Below are positions 54,022-64,000 of a stretch of 64,000 nucleotides of DNA, one piece after another. Within the stretch, counting starts at the first letter, position 1; the number at the start of each line of letters is the position of its first letter. The stretch is from assembly GCA_021464245.1 (NCBI GenBank), contig JADCRB010000012.1:1717999-1781998 (forward strand), given 5' to 3'. This stretch comes from Carallia brachiata. Lineage: Eukaryota; Streptophyta; Magnoliopsida; Malpighiales; Rhizophoraceae. A program made the translations under genes and the position numbers. The notes under the pieces are model-generated. The model was given only the letters and a program-made list of their open reading frames with translations, did not search any database and had not been told where the DNA came from.

Positions 54022-57000
54022 TTAGATTAGATCAGACATTATCCTCCTGTGCCGACCGAGTGTAACTCTGACGTTAGCATCTGATGAAGTAACTACTTTG
54101 CTTTTTAGCAAGGAGGTTGCCTTCAAATCCAAGCCATTGCATTTAGGACTCCCTCCTGTTGCAGTCTCCCCATATCTTGACTTTCTATTTGAGTCCTTCA
54201 GAATTGCTTTGAGTCGAATATCTGAATAACTGAATGACTGGGAACCTGTGAATTGGACTGAACTTCTTATCCCTGGCCTCGAACTTTTGGCTCGTCCAGC
54301 AACTTCTCTTTCTGCAGCGCTTTGCCTCTGGCGACTAGCTGCAGTAGAAGTCATGAATCGAGGAATAGAGCTACCCGCACTTCTCTTGACTCCACAAGGA
54401 ATGATTTGAGGGGCAACATTTTATGTCCTTGCAATTATTTTCAGGACTTCTAGGCATCGTTTCCTTGTCATCAGGAAGTTGACAAGCTGTTGAGAAAAGC
54501 CTTCTGTCTTCACTTAGCAAGATCTTGGCCTTTTGTATTTGATTCCTAACTTTCTGGCATTCCTCCTCGGTTTCTGCAATTTCTTGTTCAAGCTCCTGAA
54601 TCCTTTTCAGCCTTTGCTTGTTGACATCCTAATTAACAGAATAAATGAGAGTACCAGTCATGAAAACTTCTCTATCAACAACATTAAAAACAATTGCGAA
54701 TGATCTTTGGAAGTGTACTTCGGCTGAGTGTCTGTTGGTCTCGACAGCTCTCGCTCTATTTGCAAAACTCAAAGAACAGATAGACTCTCCAATGTCTTCT
54801 TCACACGGGCTTATGTGCACAAGCATCAAAACCTTTGAACTGTCACCTACAGCAAAAAATATTGATAAAATTTAGGCTCTTCAGAGACCATCAAAAGAGT
54901 AGAGACAGTCTCACAGAAACGAGCCCTTTTCTCTGCTTTCAACAGCATTTTAGCACACAATCTTTAGCTAAACGCAGAATTGCCACTGTTTCTTGCTAAA
55001 TTTCTTCCTGCAGTGAAATTCTGCAATTTTGGGTGCTAGCTCGTCCTAAACAAAATTTCAACATAAACATTTTTTTCAACCTTTCTGCAGCCTGTCACAT
55101 GGCAACGTCTCACAACTAAATCAGAAGAATGCGGTGCTTTACCTAGGGAATCTTTAAGGATTTGGGTTAGTTTACTATTCCTGCAACCAAAAAAAAAAAG
55201 AAACTCAAGATCAGCCAACAGAAAGTTTGATGAACAAGCTCAAAGGTGCTGCCTTGCTTGCAAATTGCAGTAAAAAACTCATATCCTATGTAGTACAGTT
55301 GATACAAATGGGACCCATTAGCTATCCCAACACAGAGAGAACATTAAATATGAAAAGGAAACCCAACTAAGCACTTGCCTGTAAGGAACGTGGCCTCTCT
55401 TCCTTCTTAGAGCAGCAATAACATCTCCCAAAGCAGAAAGGGACAGATTTATGGCCCTTCCCTCATCTAATGTCTGTCCAGTGGCCCCAGTTTTCAATAA
55501 TCTCTCACTTCCTCCAAGATCAACCATCCACATTTTGCTCACCTCAGGTTTGGCTTTCAAAGCATCTCCATGTCGGGAAATGGTGATCTTCATCAAGCTA
55601 GACATATGTAACTAAACAAATAATTTAATTACCAAACCAAATTAAGCAATCAAAATAAGTTCCAGAATTTGAAAAATACAATGAACCCACCGGTGTGACC
55701 TGCTTGACATCTCATTCACGTTGGTCCACGAAGTAGATCTCGCCCGCCTGCCCTTCGCATACCACAATTTTGCTTTTGCAAAATCTGGGATTTCAACCTC
55801 TGTCAAGCCCTCAATTTCCACCAATCCCTTTGGATCCGTTTGAATGTTGAGATTGCTGTAGAAGAGTTTGAACACCACATTAACCAACATGTGTACGTAA
55901 TTTGTTTTATAATTTATCAGTGGCCTTTAAGCTCTAGAGAATGATTCTGACCTCTTTGCTACAGCCTCATAGGTTTTACATGTTGCTTTTGGGGCCAGCA
56001 GATCTCTCAGATTGCCCATGTAGACCTCCAACATGCTCATTGAAAATGTGAAAGCAGTTGAGTTATCCACCGAGGCTCGATTAAAAAGCTCTTCGAGAGC
56101 TCGAGGAATGATGCCAGGCTGAATATTTGTGCCATCCTGAAGATTTATTTTAACCCCACATTTATCGATAATCAGGGATTGAAAGAAAAATCACTAGCAT
56201 AAATGTAAGGATAACAGATATCAAAAATCTGTCACTGACCATTGTAAATGTCTTCCCAGTTCCTGTTTGACCATAAGCCAATAAACATACATTATGCCCA
56301 TCAAGCGCAGATCTGATGACCGCTTCAACCTCAACAAAGACATCTTCTGCAGAGTTTTCCACCAGAATAATAGACTATTATTACTGCAGCTGGAAACAAA
56401 AGAAATGTACTTTGTTGTTCCCAGGAAAAATAGATGTCAAATTTGATACTAACCTTGAGTAGCTGCTTGCTGAAAAACTTTATCAAATCCAAACTCCTTT
56501 CTAATTCCCACAGATCTAACCACAACCTTCTCCACCTCAACTGAGATGGGTTCGTGATTTTTACTCCTCTCTGTTGACAGGAATGGCCTAACCCGACAAA
56601 ACACTCTAATACTGCCTGAAACTTGAAAACCTGTGTTAGAAAAGCCATAAATCTAATAAAAAAGGACTTCCATGATCTAGCCACACAGGAAAGCACTAAC
56701 CTTTAATGTCTAGTATTTTATTCAGTGCTTCTCTGCGCTTATTGTCCAAGGACCTCTCTTTCTGTCTCAGCTGTGCAATTTCTCCTACAAAATCAAATCA
56801 ACCAAAGAAAAAGTTGTGTAATTTAGTACTCTTCAAAAGTTGAACCTCAGAATTCTTGCTTGCAGCTACTAGCACTTGAAACTTATACCTTCTAAATTCA
56901 ATATCGATTGCTCAAGCTCGTTCCTTTGATGCTCAGGCACAACATTGACATCAGTAAAAATGGAAGCAGGAGACGGTGAATCTGGCAAATGATCAGAAAC

Positions 57001-57120
57001 TTGCTGCAATTGCAACGAGTCGAGGCAATCCGGATTTGGTCCCATAGGGTGTGATTTCAAGGGCTCCTTTTCATTGTCTAAAGGAAGAAGGATGTGTTCA
57101 TTTTCACTAGAAATGAGCAT
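54022..57120 (-). CDS. Kinesin-14 family motor protein (one frameshift)
   Basis: Microtubule motor with the kinesin-14 hallmark of a neck directly before the motor ([16 protein letters not shown]). Ten exons, minus strand: 57120–56889, 56784–56701, 56615–56454, 56346–56240, 56136–55952, 55855–55691, 55597–55379, 55180–55143, 54846–54719, 54628–54022; phases agree. Motor about residues 106–440: P-loop GQTGTGKT 185–192, switch I SSRSH 307–311, switch II DLGGSE 338–343, then [13 protein letters not shown]. The tail begins with a coiled-coil segment ([19 protein letters not shown]) and ends in a basic, Ser-rich stretch ([17 protein letters not shown]). In the last exon one extra C in TGCCCCTC near 54410 shifts the frame to an early stop; removing it gives 606 nt and a 641-residue protein. 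Intron 7 has a GC donor. The exact KIN-14 subgroup is not assigned. Confidence 0.92.
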
Positions 57121-58189
57121 ATCCTAGCTAATGAAAGTAGGCAAGACTTAGAAGCCCCTTTTTTACAAGAAACTGAAGCAAGACTACAATAATCACTTGC
57201 TTAAACAGAACCCAACCAGAAGCAAAGAAGAAGCCAAGCTACATGTGTTTAATGAGAGAAAAGTAGAATCTACAGCTACTTGTGACACACAATTTGCTGC
57301 TAATCTATAAAGCTGAACTTTTTGCACTTCCCCAGATTCAAACTAAAAAAACCATTTTGAGAACTTCAACATTGACAGCACAAAAGAATTCCTCCAAGCA
57401 TATCCAACAAGTGGGGTGAAGTACAAATCAAGCGAAATCACCTAAGCTTACAAGTAGCCTGAAAACTTTATACAATAAAAAAAGTTCAAAAATCTGAAAA
57501 ACCCAGAAAAACAGAAGACCCCAACATGGAAGAAAGCGGTGAATGGCAGCAGGAATATAAATGGCACTTCATTAAATTTGTCAAAATGAACACCAAAACA
57601 ATGAAAGCCTGAGACTTTATGGAAGAAGACAACCATAAAAGTCAAAACCTAAGTTCGAGTTTTTCAATAACGCTAAAAATGTGGGGAGCCTCAGGAAGTA
57701 ACTTTCAATGATTTAACAGTTCTCAGGCTCCGATTAAGGAGGTGAAAGCTTTTTTTCTCTTTATTTTCAGATGTGAAATGAGTAGCCAATTATATAGGAT
57801 CACAAACAGTAAATATTAAACTGTGTATTATTCTGCAAAAAAAAATAAAAAATAAAAAACATATATGTATACATATTATTGAATGATTAAAATTAAATAA
57901 AATAATAATAAATTATTAAATATCTTTGATTATATGAATAATATATTATTTTGATATTGTTTAAAATTAAGTTGGTAACTGTATAGTAAATCTTATAAAA
58001 AAAATCAAAGCCATTTGAGCTAAGATTTTTATTTAATGGTTGGTCCCCCATTTTTTTTCGACCTTAAAAAAATAAGGTTGAAAAAAAATTGAAGATTTAG
58101 GTCATTATTCCGCAAGGTTAAATGTCATGATTCAACTTTCCCATAAAAAAAGATCTATTATGTGATTGCACCTGTATCGTTCCATGCTT
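57121..58189. other. Kinesin 5' flank and spacer
   Basis: An in-frame TAG lies just before the chosen kinesin start codon. The rest is likely leader, promoter and spacer; no gene is seen. Confidence 0.5.
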
Positions 58190-58566
58190 AATGGTGTGTT
58201 TGGAGTGGAGGGAAGGGTGAGGAAAGGAAGAGAAAAGAAAAGAAAATAGAGAGAAAATAAAATTATTTGGAGTGATAGAGAAAGTGGAGAGAAAGAAAGT
58301 GTGGTGAAAGAAAAATAAATAGTAATTTGTGAGAGAAAAAGTGAAGAGAAAATAAAGTTGTTTGGAGTGGTAGAAAAATTGAAAGAAAGAAAGTATGGTG
58401 AAAGAAAAGAGTATTTGTGGAGCAAGGAAAAAATGGAGAAAAAATAAAGTTGTTTAGAGTGGTGTAAAAAATGAGAAGAAAAAAATATAAGAAAGAAAAG
58501 TATATGGTAATGATTATGTTTTTCTTTCTCTCCCTCCTTTTCTTTCACACAACAAACACGCCCTAA
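58190..58566. mobile_element. MITE-like purine-rich element
   Basis: Left end TTAATGGTGTGTTTGGAG and right end CAACAAACACGCCCTAA are imperfect inverted repeats. The interior is almost pure purine on the plus strand, with three internal repeats of the type AATAAARTTGTTTGGAGTGG (58257, 58342, 58447). A similar design to 33071–33553, perhaps the same family. Confidence 0.6.
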
Positions 58567-61104
58567 GATATTCATCTTCTTTCTATGAAAGTATACCATA
58601 TAAAAATTTAAACTTTTTTGTTTAGTTCTAATATATATAATTTACTATCAGAAAAAAGAGATTAGTGAGAAAAATAACTGAAAATTAAAACCTAAAATCC
58701 CCTATTATAAATTTCAACTGTAAACTATTTTATTTAAAAGCATTGTTATATTTTTAGATAAAAAATTATTTAAAACAGTGTCGAAATGTAACTACTTGTA
58801 TTTTATTTGCAATCGTATGAATTTCAAGTGTAAATAAAATAAAGAATAAAAATTACTATTATTTTTTTTACATAAAATTTAATTAATTATATATTAAATT
58901 TAATCAATTATATTTAAACAGTATTTTAAATTTTTTTTTATTTTTTAAGTAATGCCACTTTTTCTTTTATTTAAAATGAATTCCTTATTGAACGAGTGGT
59001 CACAAACAATTAACTATCAATCTCCCATCTAGGTGGACCCCTCCTATACAATAACTATGTAAGTGGACTGCAAAGTCAGTCTTTTTTCTGTAACGGAGGA
59101 GCGTGAGGAGCGGAGGGGCAAAAGTGAAAATTTAAGTAAAAACAAGTGGTACTTTCACTTTTGTTCTTGAGTTTGTTGGGACTCGGGATTACTTTTACTT
59201 GTTTATGGGGTGAGCAGGGGGATTGCTTGACTGGAAGTTAGTGAAGTGAATTAATTTTCTCCCAAATGTTTATATCCACTAGTCTCTTGCCACGTCATCT
59301 GTGTCATTTATTGCACTGTATTGATGTCGGCGTGGCAAGGCTTCATTGGTCCTACGTATGATTGTGACGTTGGTGAGAGAACAGGAGATCGGCCTTTTTG
59401 GCATTCTGTTATTATTATTATTATTATTATTATTTAACTTTCTAACGGTTTTACTTTTACAGAAGTATTGAAGGCTTGCCGTAAACGATAAAGCTGCAAT
59501 GATGTCTCAACAGGGAACCAGAAAACAAGCAATTGGGTTGCTATATTTACAAAGTGGATAGCCGCCGGTTCTCGCTGTTTGCCTCTCGCCGCTTTAAGAT
59601 TAAGATTATATAAACATATTTAATAAAATTATAAAAAAAATTAAATTAACTTAATAATATTTATTAATTTAATATTTTAAATTATTAAGAATTTACTGCA
59701 CTCCGGCACTCTTACAGTTATTTGCCCCAGAAATTTTTCTGATTTAGAAAACAAAGCAGACCGCCACCGTATCCTGCGTCTGTAAGCTAGTCGTCCCAGA
59801 TGGTGCTTCTGTCAAGCTATGAACTCCCACAGAATCAAGTCTGCCATCCACATGCGTAAGTGAAATGCCAATCTCTAGCCATTAAATCTCTACCTGTGTT
59901 TGGCAATTTTTAAGGGAAATGAAAAGAAAATAAAATAAAAATATTATTTTTTATTTATTTTTATCAATCTAAATAACTATTATTTACTTTTTTCTCATAA
60001 ATTATTATTTATTTTTTTTGTCACAATTTTTTAATTATTATTTTTTATTAATTATAATATATCATTAATGTAATATTTTTTATTCACCGGGTTAAATTGC
60101 GGTTTAGAACAGGGGACTCCCTTACAAATACCTTGAACACATGGAGGAACATGTTTGTTGGAAAGAAAATCTCCTGAATAAAAGTTTAGGTGATTGGACA
60201 ATAATTTAACCAAAATATATATACTAACCTCAGTTTTCAAAAGTATTACACCACAATATCATAAGAGTTCGTTTGATGCATAATCATAATCAACGATAAA
60301 AACTATAATTATGCAGTGCAACGGCTACAATAATGTTATCTTATTTGTGTCTGTCCCGCATTAAAACAGTCTATATATTTCTTTTTTGTTCATTAAGCAT
60401 CTCATTAGACTATAAACTAAACAATAAGAATAACTTTTTTTTCTCATAAATTCCACACCCTTTCTTTCTATAATTAGAAATCAAAAGGAACTTAAAACGA
60501 TCTATATATATGTAATAAAGTAATCACATAGTTGGTGCCAAAATTCAAGCCCTTATTGACATGGTTTAGCTTTAGCCCATTTGAGATTGGGACTAAATAA
60601 ATCCAATTTTCAAGCCTTCTCTTTGTCGGCCCCATCAGCCCTTAGTTCGATTATGGTACAGAGTGGCCTGCTAGCTAGGCTTTCATTACAAAAAATGTCT
60701 CTATTCCCATATGCGAAATTCTTAATATGTAGTCACATTGACACAAAGGCATAGAATTTGTTCTTTTGCAATTCTATCGAATTTCTTTTACTAAAATTTT
60801 TGTATCTATTTTATAACCATCATGCCATGTCTCGAAAAGGACGATAAATCTACCTATTGCCATCGCGAACTTTTTAACTTTCGAGACTAATTTTGACAGC
60901 TGGAATCATTTTTTAAGATTAATTGCTATTTCTTGTGAGACATAACTACGTGCTAATTTAAGTAATCATGGGTTTACTGAAATTGCCACATTTCTTTCTT
61001 TCCATTTTGCACGGTTCGTTTAGGTAATGGGGACATTGCATAAAAAAGGCTTACGAAGAAGGGAACAGGCTTCAGGCTATTTCCATTGGTTTAGTTAAAG
61101 CCTC

Positions 61105-61135
<31 letters not shown>

Positions 61136-62239
61136 CTTCAAATGAGATAAATTAATAAGAAAAGAATAAGAAATATATAGAAAACAGTTATAAAGTAATC
61201 ATAAATAATAAAAAAAAGTTTAGTGTAATACTAATTAAATTTATAATAAGACCAACTATATTTAAAATTTATTTTTTAAAAAATATATTATTTTTTAGAT
61301 ATAAACTCATTTTTATAATTATTTTATGACTATTTTTTATATTTTGTTAGTATGACTCAAATTAATATCATCTAGAAATTTTCAAAAAATTTCTTATGAG
61401 CATGACACATTTGTTTGCAAATTATAAACGACGCATCCGAAAACAAGGGTATTGATATTCTCTTTTTTTTTGGACAGAAGAGTATTGATAGTTGATACTT
61501 GCACGCCTCGTACGCGCAGAAACACGAGTTAAAAGTGGGTCCAAACTACTATTATTCTTCGTGCAATTGGAATTCCCACTCAAAATAAATCTAATATTTT
61601 TTTTAGTTAATATATAAAAATATGAATATTGTAATTTAAAATAATAAATTTAACATTAATTTTAAAAAATAATAATTTATTTTTAATTTTTTTTAATAAA
61701 TTTAGTATGTTGTAAAATTTATTGAACAAAATTTATTTGTTTCAATAATATAATATTAATTTATATGATTATCATGACATCGAAATATATATATTTTCAT
61801 AAATCGGTTAACAAAATTAATAAATTTATTTATATAAAATTATTGCGTGTTAAATTTGTTATAAATATATTCAAAAACAGATAAACTGTTACATTTTAAA
61901 ATTAATACTAAATTTATTACTTTATAAAATTAATCGTGAATAATGAATATACCACATAATTAGTAGTTTTAGTAGATTCAGGAGCTGATTTTTTTATATG
62001 TTATCCCATTTCTTTTTGATGTTAGTTGAGATGAGGTCATTGTTATTGAGATTTAGTCACTTTTTAAGAAATTATCTTATTGCAATAGATCCTTGGGGAT
62101 TGAACATTTACCGGCATGCAAAAAAAAGGATCATCCTAACTGGTTATTTATTTTTTATTATTTTTTTCATAATTTAATATATCGAATTATTGATATGGTG
62201 AGATAAGGCGAGACTATTTGCAAAGTTAGTCCGAACAGC
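58567..62239. other. AT-rich spacer with microsatellites
   Basis: No gene is seen. (ATT)n at about 59409–59432 and (CT)n at about 61109–61134. AT-rich stretches at 59620–59700 and 61180–61380 may be old MITEs, not resolved. Confidence 0.6.
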
Positions 62240-62740
62240 AGTGGGGATATGTAATTATTTAGTTATAAATTTTTACATTTTTTTTATATTTAAGTCTTAA
62301 ATTTTTTTAAAATTTTATTTCAGTTTTAAACTTTTTGATTTTATTCTAAATAAATCATTCTGATAGTCAATCTGTTAAAAATTAAGTTTGACCAACGAAA
62401 ATTATTTTAAAAAGGTAAAATATATTATTTAAATATTTTTTTCATAAGAAGTACGTTCAAACAGTAGCGTATGAGTTAGAATTTTTAGTTTTTTATTTTT
62501 TTATTTTTTTAAATTATACAATGTATTTTTATTAACCGGTGAATTTAAATAGTGTATTTTACCTTTTTAAAATAATTTCCGTAAATCAAACTTAATTTAT
62601 AACGGATTAACTAATGAGAGAACTGATTTGGAACAAAATAAAAAAGGTTTAAAATTGAGATGAAATTTTAAAAAGGTTTAAGATTTAAATGTAAAAAAAT
62701 ATAAAAGTTTGGGACTAAAAAATTATATATCGCAACAGCA
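62240..62740. repeat. Foldback element with arms of about 190 bp
   Basis: The left arm (about 62240–62430) and the right arm (about 62555–62740) are reverse complements at roughly four bases in five. Matching marks include AAAAAGGTAAAATA against TATTTTACCTTTTT, and AATTAAGTTTGA against TCAAACTTAATT. A loop of about 120 bp lies between. No protein frame. Fits a long-arm MITE or foldback element; a transcript could fold into a long hairpin. Confidence 0.75.
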
Positions 62741-63383
62741 GTGTGACATCTATGTGAGATTATGAGTTGTAATTTGCTATTGACACAATTGACTAGCAAC
62801 CTATTAATCCAAAGAAAATAAATGCCCAAACACGCAAATGTAGTGAAAATACGAACTTGAAATAAGAGGTGTAATAACCTAAGAAAATTAAAGAGGTTCC
62901 CTGCTAGTGGAAGTCCATGTGACAGACAATTCTTTTCGGGGCATTTTTTCTTTGAAAATTATTGGGAAATACTTGGTAATTATATAGTTAGGATCAAAAT
63001 AGGATGGAAGTGATATGTGTGAGGATTGAAATTTTTTTTAAAAAAAGGTGAATTATTAAATGAATTAAATTATTTTGATACTATCTAAAATTAAATTATA
63101 TAATAAAACTCAAACTTATTTTCAAATAAAATTTAATTTGAGATGTTCAATGAATGACTTATAATTCATTGATAGGACATTGCTTTCAAAAATAGGTAAC
63201 AACATAAAAACAAAAAACATGTGTGCTGATTATATTTTATTTAGTCTCAAAATAAATTACATTAAACGTGAGAAAATTATTTTTCTGTTCTTTTGGGTTT
63301 ACTACATTGCTCAACAGACATTTTTCCAAAGTGGTTTTATTTTTTTTTCAATTAAAAAATTATTTATAAAAGTTCATACATTG

Positions 63384-63434
63384 CAATAATAATAATAATA
63401 ATAATAATTATTATTATTATTATTATTATTATTT
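63384..63434. repeat. Palindromic AAT/ATT microsatellite
   Basis: (AAT)n of about eight units runs directly into (ATT)n, giving a near-perfect palindrome that can form a cruciform. Confidence 0.95.
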
Positions 63435-63569
63435 TGATAGACGTAAATTTTTGAACAACTGCTTGTGATAACTATTATGAACGAACTAAAGCAGAGTTAT
63501 TTTAAAACATTTAATTAGTAATTATTATGCGCATTTTTTATGCATTATGATTAACTTTGATACATTGAG

Positions 63570-63622
<53 letters not shown>
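63570..63622. repeat. Compound (CT)n(TA)n microsatellite
   Basis: (CT)n from 63570 to 63594 followed by (TA)n to 63622, then a T-run. Confidence 0.95.
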
Positions 63623-63631
<9 letters not shown>

Positions 63632-64000
63632 TTTGGTGCTCGTAGATTACTTGCTTTGAATCTCCATTTGGATTACTTGACTCGTTGAGTATAAATAAAT
63701 GTTCAAAAATTTGATGCACTAACTATTAATTGATACTACTTGATATGGTAGTTTAGTGATTATTTAACGCGTCTTTTTACGCCATGATCTAGGTTAAGTT
63801 CTGATGTTGAAAAATTCGTTCATCTCAATTACTTGAAATTATGTAGGAGTACGGTTGTCAGTACAAAATTTAGTAACACTATGGTCAAACATGAAAAAAC
63901 TCGTTGAGACCAATAATACTCGGTTGTTAAGTTTACTCCTCAGAGATAATTGAACGATACTCAAACAAATAGAATTTACTCCAATCTTGTCTCACAGATT

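Larger units (their letters stand above)
62741..64000. other. AT-rich spacer to window end
   Basis: No gene is seen. It contains the two long microsatellites listed separately. Confidence 0.6.

Noticed and set aside
58132..58599. 155-residue minus-strand frame rich in Phe, Ser and Leu
   Set aside because: It is the pyrimidine-rich strand of the MITE-like element at 58190–58566, a low-complexity shadow.

Overview
This is nuclear DNA of a plant. Genes have GT–AG introns, AT-rich spacers and MITE-like inverted repeats, and there is a plant-type U1 snRNA gene with an upstream sequence element. An XIP-type aquaporin is present; that subfamily is known to be missing from monocots and Brassicaceae, so a non-Brassicaceae eudicot is the best guess.

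Bases 1–24,700 hold no intact gene. They are an array of decayed, unprocessed partial copies of MCM4, a subunit of the replicative helicase. At least four long copies (A 2–2870, B 3540–5160, C 5790–9010, D 10530–14170), a scrap (E, 19600–20240) and another copy (F, 21490–23060) carry recognisable MCM4 exons in MCM4 order. Only the AAA+ half of MCM4 was recognised; the N-terminal half was not. Copies B, C and D are each preceded by the same TATA plus CT-rich leader module. The array also holds two perfect head-to-tail duplications of about 190 bp, a four-fold tandem module of unknown origin (17036–18420) and an 815-bp insertion with a 9-bp target-site duplication, as expected of a Mutator-like element.

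Bases 24,984–57,120 hold six ordinary protein genes and one RNA gene. They are a seed LEA protein of the SMP/D-34 class (minus), the ribosome-biogenesis factor TSR2 (plus), the Raf-like kinase EDR1 (plus), an XIP aquaporin (minus), U1 snRNA (plus), a membrane-anchored SAM-dependent methyltransferase (plus) and a kinesin-14 (minus). They do not form a pathway; they are ordinary neighbours. TSR2, EDR1 and the kinesin each carry one single-base frameshift in an otherwise well-conserved exon, which suggests assembly errors or a decaying haplotype.

Bases 57,121–64,000 are AT-rich spacer with MITE-like elements, a foldback element with arms of about 190 bp at 62.2–62.7 kb, and long microsatellites. 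I see no protein gene there.

The most unusual thing in the window is the promoter-associated partial MCM4 array. All family assignments come from reading motifs by eye, with no database search.
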